Source: Hyunsoonleella ulvae (lineage in GTDB: Bacteria > Bacteroidota > Bacteroidia > Flavobacteriales > Flavobacteriaceae). From it: 64,000 nt of DNA. Below, one piece after another: positions 28,875 through 37,962 of this stretch. Under the pieces are notes generated by a model. The model had not been told where the DNA came from, did no database searches, and saw nothing but the letters and a program-made list of their open reading frames with translations. Position 1 is the stretch's first letter, and every line of letters begins with the position of its first letter. The DNA is taken from assembly GCF_016827605.1 (NCBI RefSeq), contig NZ_JAEPJQ010000010.1, positions 1 through 64,000 of the forward strand. Reading direction: 5' to 3'. Position numbers and translations under genes: made by a program.

Positions 28875-30146
28875 TTAGCGGTTTAAAAGTTTGTTACCTA
28901 TAGCACATTTTAAGCATTGATTTTTATCGCAATATTCACTTTTAAGCTGAATTAGAGCTTGTGACTGTAATGCATTTTTCGATACTTTTTTAAGTGAATT
29001 GAACTTATCTACAATACTGTTTTTTTCTGAAGGAATTTGTGAAATAAGCTCCTGAAGAATAATATCATTTGATATTCCTCGGTATTTATAATAGCTAAAT
29101 TTTAAGGGCAAAAGTGTATTTATAAGCAACAAATCCATAAATGATTTTGATATCATTTTTTTTGAAGGCTTTGATTCTTTATGGAATGTATAATGTGTGT
29201 TCCAAAATTCTGAAGTTCCTACACTAAATATATCTTTAATATCTTCATGAGAGGTTGCTTCAATAATTTTTGAGAATAAGTTTTGATGATTCGCATACAC
29301 ATTTGCTAACTGCGACAATCTTATGGTTGGAAAATTATTGGGTCGCAATCTAAAAAACGATGGTACAACCACCAACTTATTATCAAGAGAAAACTTTTGT
29401 TTTAAAAATTGATATTCTTTTTGTAACGATTGGTAGTAGGGCTCTTCAATCGCGTTTTCCAATAATTTTGATTGTCCCAATAAAAGTGATTCTAAAGACA
29501 AGATTTTGGATTGCGATTTTCTTAGAATTGAAAAATCGAAGGAATTAGCCAAACTCAAAAAAGCATTACCATTAACTTTTAAACCAAAACTTTTGGCCAG
29601 CATTTTAAATAATACCGCTTCCCAATCATTTTTTGAAACCTCTAAAAGCTTAATAACCTCGATAGATTTTCGTTCTAAACGTTCAAAATACAAACGCTCT
29701 AACCAATTATTAATGGTAAAATCATCTACATCGGCAAAATCGTTTTCACAGTTTATCCAGTTTTTATTTGCACGTAATAGTTTATCGTAACTCTTAAGTG
29801 TTTCTTTAGGTATAGCATCCTTTAAAACCAATGTAGGAATTGTAGAATTATCCTTTCTAAATACTTCAGCATCATGCTCCCAAACCACATGTAAAATTAC
29901 ATTATCATAGTTTTTATCTTGTTCATGATTGTGTAAAAACCAGTCTGAGGAATTTACGTGGATCTCAACATTACCTGCCCAAAGTTGTTTGCCAATTCTA
30001 ACTTGAGCATTAAAAAAGTCTGGACCTGCATTAAAATTATGCTGTCCGTTTGATATGATATTTATGGCTTCTCCGTCTGAAGTTTTTAAACCAGCTGTAG
30101 AAAACTTACGATGTTTCCAGATATAATGTAGAAAATCTTCTTGCAC
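28875..30146 (-). CDS. DUF2851 family protein
   Basis: 423 residues beginning MQEDFLHYIWKHRKF, the conserved start of DUF2851 proteins, with HNFNAGPDFFNAQVRIG, GNVEIHVNSSDWFLHNH and VILHVVWEHD. The C terminus has a four-Cys motif (CDKNQCLKCAIG). The start codon is GTG at 30146. No function is established for the family. It is divergent from the DUF2721 gene across a 54-bp gap. Confidence 0.9.
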   Translation of the reverse strand: MQEDFLHYIWKHRKFSTAGLKTSDGEAINIISNGQHNFNAGPDFFNAQVRIGKQLWAGNVEIHVNSSDWFLHNHEQDKNYDNVILHVVWEHDAEVFRKDNSTIPTLVLKDAIPKETLKSYDKLLRANKNWINCENDFADVDDFTINNWLERLYFERLERKSIEVIKLLEVSKNDWEAVLFKMLAKSFGLKVNGNAFLSLANSFDFSILRKSQSKILSLESLLLGQSKLLENAIEEPYYQSLQKEYQFLKQKFSLDNKLVVVPSFFRLRPNNFPTIRLSQLANVYANHQNLFSKIIEATSHEDIKDIFSVGTSEFWNTHYTFHKESKPSKKMISKSFMDLLLINTLLPLKFSYYKYRGISNDIILQELISQIPSEKNSIVDKFNSLKKVSKNALQSQALIQLKSEYCDKNQCLKCAIGNKLLNR

Positions 30147-30170
30147 CCCTCGAAAATATAAAATCTTAAT

Positions 30171-30178
30171 TAACTTTG
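30171..30178 (+). promoter_or_regulatory. Candidate -7 element of the DUF2721 gene
   Basis: TAACTTTG matches TAnnTTTG and lies 22 bp before the ATG at 30201, in the short divergent spacer. Confidence 0.5.
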
Positions 30179-30200
30179 AAGTAGTTTTTTTACAGAAATT

Positions 30201-30596
30201 ATGGAAGAATTGACACTTACTACACCTGCGGTACTATTTTCGGCTATTTCGTTAATAATGTTAGCTTACACAAACCGGTTTTTAGCCTACACTGCTGTTG
30301 TTAGAACGTTATACGATAAATATTTATTAAATAAAGATGCTACATTAATTGCACAAATACAAAATATAAAAAAGCGTCTTTATCTTACGAGGTCCATGCA
30401 AATATTAGGAATTAGTAGTCTTTTACTGTGCGTCTTAACTATGTTTTTAATTTACATACAACAACAAACAATAGCTGTATGGATATTTGGTATCGCTTTA
30501 TTACTACTTATAGCATCGTTGTCATTATTAATCTTAGAAATACAAATTTCGGTAAAAGCATTTGAACATCATATTAGTGATATTGAGGGGAAATAA
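30201..30596 (+). CDS. DUF2721 family membrane protein
   Basis: 131 residues with three hydrophobic segments and a polar stretch NIKKRLYLTRSMQ in between. TPAVLFSAISLIMLAYTNRFLA fits the DUF2721 family. Function unknown. The next gene, a lipoprotein, starts 24 bp later and may be co-transcribed. Confidence 0.8.
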   Translation: MEELTLTTPAVLFSAISLIMLAYTNRFLAYTAVVRTLYDKYLLNKDATLIAQIQNIKKRLYLTRSMQILGISSLLLCVLTMFLIYIQQQTIAVWIFGIALLLLIASLSLLILEIQISVKAFEHHISDIEGK

Positions 30597-30620
30597 TTTA
30601 TAATTCGAAACCACAAGAAC

Positions 30621-31277
30621 ATGAATATAAAACCAATATTAGTTTTAAACATCTTACTCACTTTGGTGTCATGTAAAAAGCAAATACCAACAGAAACTTT
30701 AGTTACCAATATATGCGAAGATCTATATAATATTGAAATTAAAGATAATGATGCTGACATATTAAACTATTTTACAAAATACTGTAATAAAAATAATATA
30801 AATGAAAATCGCAGATCAGAATTAATGGTTAGACTCGTAAGAAATTGCGATTTTTTTTCAAATGGAGACCTCGCAGAAGTTGACATGCACAAAGACTGGG
30901 AACATTTTTCAACACGCCCTAGTTCAAAATTAAAAGAAGATATACTAGAACAATTTATAAACGAAAGAATGCTTTTTTATTATGGGTTTGAAAAAAAGGT
31001 CGTAAAAGTAGAAGTAACCCCAGAAATATGGTATGAAAAAATGGAAGATGGCACATTTTCTAAACTCAAATTAGTAAAAAATGGCAAAAATCAATTTTAC
31101 ATCGAATTTATCGAAAGTAACAATGCATACAAAAATAATTTAAGTGAAACTGGTGACAAATACTTTTATGAAATAATAGACCACAAGGATAACAAATACA
31201 AATTGAGTGCCCATGTACTTGAGAGAAGTGATTACTATACTTATGTAGTATATTCAAGTCCACTTATGGATAAGTAA
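30621..31277 (+). CDS. Hypothetical lipoprotein
   Basis: 218 residues. A type II signal peptide with lipobox L15-V-S-C18 is clear. I do not recognise the family. The rest is hydrophilic and contains several Cys in the first third (ICEDLY, KYCNKN, RNCDFF). It ends 8 bp from the convergent lolC/E-like gene. The function is unknown. Confidence 0.75.
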   Translation: MNIKPILVLNILLTLVSCKKQIPTETLVTNICEDLYNIEIKDNDADILNYFTKYCNKNNINENRRSELMVRLVRNCDFFSNGDLAEVDMHKDWEHFSTRPSSKLKEDILEQFINERMLFYYGFEKKVVKVEVTPEIWYEKMEDGTFSKLKLVKNGKNQFYIEFIESNNAYKNNLSETGDKYFYEIIDHKDNKYKLSAHVLERSDYYTYVVYSSPLMDK

Positions 31278-31285
31278 AACTATAA

Positions 31286-32521
31286 TCACTCAAACCGAAT
31301 AGCTTTCACAGGCGAAATCTTAGTTATAATATAAGAAGGTACCAAAAGCATTAACAAACACAACAACAGCGTCCCAATATTTAACCCTACAATATAACTC
31401 CAGTTAATATACACTGGCGCTTCAGTAACATAGTATACATCTGGATTCATCTCTAAAATTTTAAAGTATTTTTGAGCTAACAACATCCCTAAACCCAAAA
31501 CATTACCCCAAAACAAACCTAATACTATTAAGTAAGATGCGTTGTATAAAAACACTTTCCGTATACTCCAATTGGAACTTCCTAAGGCTTTTAAAATGCC
31601 TATCATTTGGGTACGCTCTAATATTAAAACAAGTAAAGCCGTAATCATATTAATACCTGCCACAAGAATCATGATACCAATAATACCATAGATGTTTTTA
31701 TCAAATATTTTAACCCATTCTATTATGGAGTAAAACTTTTCGTTAATTGTAGATACATTTAAGGTTGATGGTGTGTTTTGGTAAATTTCAACTCCCATGC
31801 GTTCAATATCATTATAATCTTCAATAAACACCTCAAAATTTCCTATTTCGTCTTCTTTCCATTTATTAATACGCTGTATGTGCCTTAAATTCCCAATAAG
31901 ATACGTTTCATCAAAATCCTGAAATCTAGAATTATAAATTCCAACAATCTCAAAACTGATAATATTTGGTGGCTTTTCGGTATCGTCTTTTAAAAAATAC
32001 ATTTGAAATTTATTACCTAAACGAAACCCCAAACGGTTGGCTAAATACTCTGAAATTAGCACCTCTTCACTCCACTTTTTTTCAAAACTTGGGATACGTC
32101 CTTCTACCAAATATTCTTTAAAATATTGCCAATTATAATCATTACCCACACCTTTTAAAACAGCACCCTCAAAATCTGTTTCGGTACGAATAACTCCAAA
32201 TTTTGCAGCTACAGCCTGTATATGGGTAACACCTTTTACTGTTTTAAATTCAGGATAAAACGCTTGTATTTTAGAGATAGGCACTACGCTTTCTTGGGAA
32301 ACATTGCTATCATAATTGGTAATAGTAGCATGCCCGTTAAAAGCTACTACTTTTTCCCGTATTTTTTCTTGTAGCCCAATGCCTGTTGCAATGGCAATCA
32401 TCATTACAACCATACCAATGGCAATAGCCGCTATTCCAATTTTTATTATTGGTGCCGAAATGCTACTTTTATACACTTTACCACCTATAATGCGTTTAGC
32501 TATAAAATACTCGTAATTCAA
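31286..32521 (-). CDS. ABC transporter permease of the LolC/LolE (FtsX-like) family
   Basis: 411 residues. An N-terminal membrane helix (about 23-46) precedes a large periplasmic MacB-type domain, then three C-terminal helices (FtsX domain). The start NYEYFIAKRIIGGKVYKSSIS is typical of Flavobacteriaceae LolE-like proteins; the codon is TTG at 32521. It probably works with a LolD-type ATPase in moving lipoproteins to the outer membrane; no ATPase is encoded next to it. It diverges from the namZ-like gene, and the two start codons share a base. Confidence 0.88.
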   Translation of the reverse strand: MNYEYFIAKRIIGGKVYKSSISAPIIKIGIAAIAIGMVVMMIAIATGIGLQEKIREKVVAFNGHATITNYDSNVSQESVVPISKIQAFYPEFKTVKGVTHIQAVAAKFGVIRTETDFEGAVLKGVGNDYNWQYFKEYLVEGRIPSFEKKWSEEVLISEYLANRLGFRLGNKFQMYFLKDDTEKPPNIISFEIVGIYNSRFQDFDETYLIGNLRHIQRINKWKEDEIGNFEVFIEDYNDIERMGVEIYQNTPSTLNVSTINEKFYSIIEWVKIFDKNIYGIIGIMILVAGINMITALLVLILERTQMIGILKALGSSNWSIRKVFLYNASYLIVLGLFWGNVLGLGMLLAQKYFKILEMNPDVYYVTEAPVYINWSYIVGLNIGTLLLCLLMLLVPSYIITKISPVKAIRFE

Positions 32522-33810
32522 TGCTTTTTATGACGTTTTCTTGTTTCAAAAATACAGTTTTATTATTTGTTTTGATGTTAATTTCTTGCGGTAATGGGAA
32601 ACGGGTTGATGATGGGAAACCAATGACGGATGACCAAAGCCTGAACACGCATATTAATGAACACCAGAAATATGTTCAGGGTAACACCCATATTATTGTT
32701 GGTGCTAACCAAACGGAATTGTATGTTCCATTTTTAAAAGGTAAACGTGTTGGTGTAGTGGCAAATCAAACATCTGTGATTTTTGTTGATAAAAGTCCTA
32801 AGACAAAAAACCAAAGTTATATACACCTTGTTGATTCTCTTTTAAAACTGAACATCAACATAAAAAAAGTATTTGCTCCAGAACACGGATTTCGTGGTAA
32901 AGCTGATGCTGGCGAACATGTAAATGATGGGGTTGATACCAAAACGAATTTGCCCATTATTTCCCTTCATGGAAAACATCGAAAACCCACACAAGAAACC
33001 TTAGAAAATTTAGATATTGTAATTTTCGATATTCAAGATGTTGGTTTACGGTTTTATACCTACATCTCAACATTGCATAATGTGATGGAAGCTTGTGCTG
33101 AAGCAGGTATTCCTGTATTAATTTTAGACAGGCCAAACCCTAATGGCCATTATATTGATGGCCCTACTTTAGAACCACAACATAAAAGCTTTTTAGGCAT
33201 GCACCCCATTCCTTTAGTGCATGGTATGACTATTGGGGAATATGCACAAATGATTAATGGCGAACACTGGTTGGTTGATGGTTTGCAATGTGATATTACT
33301 GTAATTCCTGTTAAACACTATACACATAAAACACCTTATAGTTTGCCCATAAGGCCTTCGCCTAATCTACCTAATGATAAGGCTATTGAATTGTATCCTA
33401 GCCTTGGGTTATTTGAAGGCACTACTATTAATGCAGGCAGAGGTACTGAGTTTCAATTTCAACGTTATGGTGCACCTTTTTTAGATAAAGACACCATGAC
33501 TTTTGAGTATACTCCTGTTCCTAATTTTGGAGCGAAATACCCTAAACACAAAAACATCTTATGCTATGGAGAGGATTTAAAAGATGCAAGTGTTGATGGA
33601 ATGACATTAAAATGGGTTATTAAAGCTTATGAAAACGCAATAGATAAATTGAAATTTTTTAATACTGCCAACTTTACAACACATGCAGGTACTACAATAC
33701 TTCAAAAGCAAATAGAATCTGGTTTATCTGAAAAAGAAATAAAAGCATCATGGCGAAAGGATTTAGACGCTTTTAAAGTAACACGTGGTAAATATTTAAT
33801 TTATCCTTAG
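32521..33810 (+). CDS. namZ: DUF1343 protein, NamZ-like exo-beta-N-acetylmuramidase, lipoprotein
   Basis: 429 residues if started at 32521. A type II signal peptide has the lipobox L20-I-S-C23. The DUF1343 pattern is clear in KRVGVVANQTSV, FAPEHGFRGKADAGE and LILDRPNPNG. The family includes NamZ, which removes terminal MurNAc from muropeptides and feeds cell-wall recycling. The second ATG at 32530 (MTFSCFKNT) gives an equally good 20-residue signal peptide and removes the overlap with the divergent permease gene; both starts remain possible. Promoter signals must lie inside the opposite gene. Confidence 0.9.
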   Translation: MLFMTFSCFKNTVLLFVLMLISCGNGKRVDDGKPMTDDQSLNTHINEHQKYVQGNTHIIVGANQTELYVPFLKGKRVGVVANQTSVIFVDKSPKTKNQSYIHLVDSLLKLNINIKKVFAPEHGFRGKADAGEHVNDGVDTKTNLPIISLHGKHRKPTQETLENLDIVIFDIQDVGLRFYTYISTLHNVMEACAEAGIPVLILDRPNPNGHYIDGPTLEPQHKSFLGMHPIPLVHGMTIGEYAQMINGEHWLVDGLQCDITVIPVKHYTHKTPYSLPIRPSPNLPNDKAIELYPSLGLFEGTTINAGRGTEFQFQRYGAPFLDKDTMTFEYTPVPNFGAKYPKHKNILCYGEDLKDASVDGMTLKWVIKAYENAIDKLKFFNTANFTTHAGTTILQKQIESGLSEKEIKASWRKDLDAFKVTRGKYLIYP

Positions 33811-33868
33811 TTGCTTTTTTGCTAGGATTGCTTGCGGCAAGCCCTTTGTAATAGACTCTCAAACACAA

Positions 33869-34714
33869 CTAATTATTTTGGCTTTCAGCATCTAAAGTTG
33901 GCTTATCATATTTTTGAAAAGGTTGTTTTAATAACTCCCCAATGTGTCCATTCTTTTTTTCGTCTGGAAATACATCTACGCCATACACTATTTTATCTGA
34001 ATCTAGCTTCATAAAAGTACCGCACAACCTATCCCAAACCGAAAAGATATTACCATAATTAGAGTCTGTATAAGGTAAACGGTAATGGTGATGTACCTTG
34101 TGCATATCTGGAGAAACGATAACATAACTTAAAATATCATCAAACTTTTTAGGTAGTTTGATATTAGCATGATTAAATTGTGTGGCTACGACCGATAGGG
34201 ATTGATACAACATTACCAATGCTATGGGTGTACCAATTACAAACACCCCAACTAGAGTAAATACGTAACGAATTACACTCTCTAGCGGATGATGACGATT
34301 TGCCGTGGTGGTATCTACATTATGATCGGTGTGGTGTACCAAATGTACCATCCAAAGCGGTTTAACTTTATGCTCTACTAAATGTGGTAAATAGGCACCA
34401 ATAAAATCCATAAGAAACAAACCAATAATCGTATACAGCCACAATGGTATTTCGGGCAACCAATTTAAAATACCAAAGTTATTTGCGGCTACCCAATCTG
34501 AAGTTTTTAAAAGCAAAAAAGCTAATGGTAAATTAACTAGAATCGTAGTTAAGGTAAAGAAAATATTAGGTACAGCATGTTTCCATTTTTTATAGGGTTT
34601 ACCAAAAAGTGGCATAATGCCCTCTAACAGCCAGAAAAAAGTTAGGCCTCCAACAATGATGAGCGCTCGATGGTACGATGGTATGGTTTCGAAATAGTTT
34701 AAAATTGCCTCCAT
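33869..34714 (-). CDS. Fatty acid hydroxylase / sterol desaturase family protein
   Basis: 281 residues from the ATG at 34714 (MEAILNYFETI); the upstream ATG at 34750 adds 12 residues without support. Four to five membrane helices surround the di-iron histidine clusters HLVEH, HLVHHTDHN, NRHHPLE and HKVHHH. The substrate could be a fatty acid, a sterol-like lipid or a carotenoid; the family label does not say. It runs convergent to the namZ-like gene with 58 bp between. The product probably acts in the inner membrane. Confidence 0.88.
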   Translation of the reverse strand: MEAILNYFETIPSYHRALIIVGGLTFFWLLEGIMPLFGKPYKKWKHAVPNIFFTLTTILVNLPLAFLLLKTSDWVAANNFGILNWLPEIPLWLYTIIGLFLMDFIGAYLPHLVEHKVKPLWMVHLVHHTDHNVDTTTANRHHPLESVIRYVFTLVGVFVIGTPIALVMLYQSLSVVATQFNHANIKLPKKFDDILSYVIVSPDMHKVHHHYRLPYTDSNYGNIFSVWDRLCGTFMKLDSDKIVYGVDVFPDEKKNGHIGELLKQPFQKYDKPTLDAESQNN

Positions 34715-34780
34715 AGTAAAAATTAGTTTTGCTAAAGGTACAAACCTCAAATAAACTATGCATGCATAGTTTATTTATAA

Positions 34781-35272
34781 CTACTTAATTAGTCGTTTCA
34801 TAGCCTCCACAATATTAAACGCTGCAGGGCAAATGGCTACATTTTTTAATGTTAAGTTTGAAATTTGTTGGAACTTTTTTCTATCAGTATGTGGAAATTC
34901 CCGACATGCTTTGGGGCGCACATCATAAATAGAACAATAATTATCTGCCCCTAAAAACGTGCATGGTACACTTTGGAGTACGTAATAGTTGTCTTCGTCT
35001 ACTCTCAAATATTGCGCTATAAATTGCTGTGGTTTTAGCTTAAAAAATTTAGAGATACGTTCTATATCCTTATCGGTAAATAATGGGCCTGTGGTTTTAC
35101 AGCAGTTGGCACATTCTAAACAATCGGTGCGTCTAAATTCTTCTTCATGCAACTCTTGCATTATATAATCTAAATTCTTTGGGGGTTTCTTTTTAAGTTT
35201 TGCAAAGAATTTTTTATTGACGTTATGCTTATCTTTGGCACGTTTTGGAAGGCTATTTATGATGTCTTGCAT
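34781..35272 (-). CDS. YkgJ-family cysteine-cluster protein
   Basis: 163 residues. The CxxCxxCC motif (C51, C54, C57, C58) is followed by CTFLGADNYCSIYDVRPKACREFP, the UPF0153/YkgJ pattern thought to bind Zn or an Fe-S cluster. The function is not established. The ATG at 35272 follows no Shine-Dalgarno. The fatty acid hydroxylase gene starts 66 bp downstream. Confidence 0.88.
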   Translation of the reverse strand: MQDIINSLPKRAKDKHNVNKKFFAKLKKKPPKNLDYIMQELHEEEFRRTDCLECANCCKTTGPLFTDKDIERISKFFKLKPQQFIAQYLRVDEDNYYVLQSVPCTFLGADNYCSIYDVRPKACREFPHTDRKKFQQISNLTLKNVAICPAAFNIVEAMKRLIK

Positions 35273-35379
35273 GTTACAAAATTAGACATTTAGATTTATT
35301 AGAGGTTTTAGACAGTATTACATTCTCATTGTAATCTATTTGAAACTTTAAACTTGTAACTTTCTAGATTAAACTATTA

Positions 35380-36078
35380 ATGATGAAAGATATTTTCGGA
35401 AGCGCTTTATTAGATTATCATAACGGAAATTACACTGAAGACATTATTACTTCCACCAATATTTCTTCTGAAGATATATTACCGCTCTCCTATTTATTTC
35501 GTTGTTATGCCGAAATGCCGAAGTTGGAACAAAAGGCTTTACAACTAGCTAAAGGGAACGTTTTAGATGTAGGCTGTGGTGCTGGAACCCATAGTTTGTA
35601 TCTACAAGAAAAAGGTTTGAAAGTAAAAGCGATTGATGTTTCGCAAGGTGCTATTACTGTTGCAAAACAAAGAGGTGTTTTACATGCTGAAGTTTTAAAT
35701 ATTCTTGACGAAACCGAAACGTTCAACACTATTTTTCTCTTAATGAACGGCACTGGTATTTTTCAAGAATTACAACAAGTTTCTAAATACTTGAAGCACT
35801 TAAAATCATTATTAAATCCTGATGGACAAATACTAATTGATTCTTCTGATATTAGATATATGTATGAAGATGAAGATGGTGGTTTTTGGATGGATACTAA
35901 TGCTAATTACTATGGCGAGTTAGATTATTTTATGAGCTATAAAGGCGAAGATGAACTCCCTATGAAATGGTTGTATTTGGATTTTAAAACTTTAAAATTG
36001 GCTTGTGAATCTGTAGGGTTGCAATGTGAATTAGTTTTAGAAGGAGATCATTTTGATTATTTGGCGCGATTGAGTTAG
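35380..36078 (+). CDS. Class I SAM-dependent methyltransferase
   Basis: 232 residues. Motif I VLDVGCGAGT spans residues 61-70; KVKAIDVS is the acidic loop after strand 2, and GTGIFQEL lies in the motif IV region. The substrate is unknown. The start may be at 35380 or 35383 (tandem ATG). A palindromic repeat element follows 5 bp after the stop. Confidence 0.88.
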   Translation: MMKDIFGSALLDYHNGNYTEDIITSTNISSEDILPLSYLFRCYAEMPKLEQKALQLAKGNVLDVGCGAGTHSLYLQEKGLKVKAIDVSQGAITVAKQRGVLHAEVLNILDETETFNTIFLLMNGTGIFQELQQVSKYLKHLKSLLNPDGQILIDSSDIRYMYEDEDGGFWMDTNANYYGELDYFMSYKGEDELPMKWLYLDFKTLKLACESVGLQCELVLEGDHFDYLARLS

Positions 36079-36083
36079 AAATA

Positions 36084-36119
36084 TCTCTGTCATTCCCGCT
36101 TTCTCAGGAATGACAGAGA
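36084..36119. repeat. Dispersed palindromic element (copy d), probable bidirectional terminator
   Basis: TCTCTGTCATTCC (36084-36096) pairs perfectly with GGAATGACAGAGA (36107-36119), 13 bp. The loop CGCTTTCTCA and the GGAATGACA edge resemble copies a-c. A second degenerate palindrome, CTGCAAC-AAGTTCAG, lies at 36122-36136. Both sit between convergent genes. Confidence 0.8.
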
Positions 36120-36150
36120 CCCTGCAACAAGTTCAGTGTGACACTTCGTG

Positions 36151-37881
36151 TTAAAAATCAAACTTAAATGTAGCTCCCGCTAAAAACTGAATACCCTGCA
36201 CCGGGAAATTTTGCCAACGTTGGTATTGGTTATTTGCAATATTATTGGCTTTAGCAAAGACCGAAATTTGATCGTTTATGTGATAACCCACATGCGCATT
36301 GGCATCGAAAAAACTATCTAAAGTTACCGTAAACGGAGAGGTTACTGTTACACCATCATTTAAAAAGAATTGGTCTTTTCGTTCGCCTGTGTAAATTAAA
36401 TTTGCGCCCGCAAACCAATGCTTATTAATTTGGTAATCTAAAAACAGAGACCCCACAATATCTGGTAAATTCCACGCTTCTGCTTCGTCATCTGTATTAT
36501 AGGTAAAGTACTCTGCTTTTATGCCTAGGGTAAAGTTTCTGTTAACATCTACATTTAATTCTCCTGCTACACCAAAGGTTGTTATATCATCATAAACAAT
36601 ACCATAAGAGTTTCCGTAAGAATAGGGTTGGTCTGCCATTAAAGTAATCTCATTATTTCTAAACAATGCTCTGTTTCTATCGGCTTTATAGAGTCCGTTA
36701 AAACTGTAACTCATGTTACTGGACAGCTTTCCTTTTAACCCAACGTAAGCATTGTATTGCTCATCGGTAGGCACTACAAAAAGCGTAGGCGACACAAAAG
36801 GATTCTCTGAGGCAAAGCCATGATAAGAATTTTGTATTAAACCGCCCTTAATACCTCCAAAGGCAATAAGTACATCATTAACCAAACGGTATGTTGCTGT
36901 AATATTAGGGTATAAAAACAATTTATTGTCTCCCGTTTGCCTATCGTTTAAATAATTTATGGATGCCCCTAAGTTTACAGTTAAATCATCTTGTTTTAAT
37001 TCGTAAGATGGGGCTATTCCTATCACAAAATTGCCATACTTTAATTTGTTATTTATGGTATAGCTTCTATCGAAGGTACCGCCTAAATAATGAAAGATTA
37101 TATCGGTAGAAACCTCTTCCCTGTTTACGGGAATATCTACTTTAGCTTTAGCTATAAAACGATTTTCCCCAGAACCTTGGTTGTCTGCAAATCGTCTAAA
37201 AAAGAAACTACCAGAGTTAATATAAGTATCTTTAAAGGTAATATCTCCACCAAAATGTGCATTGGTAAAAGCATGTCTCACATCTATACCATCAGTTTGG
37301 GCTTGACTAATTTGAGATGTTGGTACGCCATACCAATTATATATTTGGTTTTGAAAACCGGCTTCAACTGTCCATGCTAAATCCCTTAATTGTGATGAGT
37401 AGTTTGCATTTAGTTTTGTGTTTGAAAAATTATCATCAAACTGTATACCTTCAATGCCGCCTCCAGAAGAATGATGACTAAAATAACCACCTACACTCTC
37501 TGTTCTACTTATGGCATGATTTAAATACACCTCGCCCAAAAATGTTGTATAGGTACCTACGCCAACTGTTGCATAATTATCAAATAGTTTTACCGGTTTT
37601 GCTTTTTCTACCGTGGCTGCCTTTCCTTTTGCTGGTGTAAATGTTGAGGCTACTGGAAATGAAAAAATATTGTATTTAATCTCTTTTTTCTGGATGGCTT
37701 TATCATCCTCTGTAAATGGTATTGCCTTTACTTTAAATGCATCGGATATTGATGGCGTATAGGGTTTTACAACATCTATTACTCCTGTATTTATGGTATC
37801 ATTTTTTTTCTTTTGGGCAAATGAGACCGAAACACTTAGCGTCACGATTACAATGAAAATATATTTGATGTGCTTTCGCAT
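36151..37881 (-). CDS. Outer membrane beta-barrel protein (TonB-dependent-receptor-like, no plug)
   Basis: 576 residues. A signal peptide ends SVSFAQ. About 80 residues of periplasmic N terminus follow (VIDVVKPYTPSISDAFKV), then alternating strands to the end. The C terminus GIQFLAGATFKFDF ends in Phe, a beta-barrel assembly signal. The barrel part looks like a TonB-dependent receptor, but there is no recognisable plug domain or TonB box, so it is not a complete receptor. It lies 81 bp after the 1011-residue TPR gene on the same strand, and the two are probably co-transcribed. Confidence 0.8.
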   Translation of the reverse strand: MRKHIKYIFIVIVTLSVSVSFAQKKKNDTINTGVIDVVKPYTPSISDAFKVKAIPFTEDDKAIQKKEIKYNIFSFPVASTFTPAKGKAATVEKAKPVKLFDNYATVGVGTYTTFLGEVYLNHAISRTESVGGYFSHHSSGGGIEGIQFDDNFSNTKLNANYSSQLRDLAWTVEAGFQNQIYNWYGVPTSQISQAQTDGIDVRHAFTNAHFGGDITFKDTYINSGSFFFRRFADNQGSGENRFIAKAKVDIPVNREEVSTDIIFHYLGGTFDRSYTINNKLKYGNFVIGIAPSYELKQDDLTVNLGASINYLNDRQTGDNKLFLYPNITATYRLVNDVLIAFGGIKGGLIQNSYHGFASENPFVSPTLFVVPTDEQYNAYVGLKGKLSSNMSYSFNGLYKADRNRALFRNNEITLMADQPYSYGNSYGIVYDDITTFGVAGELNVDVNRNFTLGIKAEYFTYNTDDEAEAWNLPDIVGSLFLDYQINKHWFAGANLIYTGERKDQFFLNDGVTVTSPFTVTLDSFFDANAHVGYHINDQISVFAKANNIANNQYQRWQNFPVQGIQFLAGATFKFDF

Positions 37882-37962
37882 GATTTTAAATTTTAATTCT
37901 TTTGATTAGCGAACAACTATTAACGATGTTTAATTTCTGAATACTAAAACTACTAACTTGAT

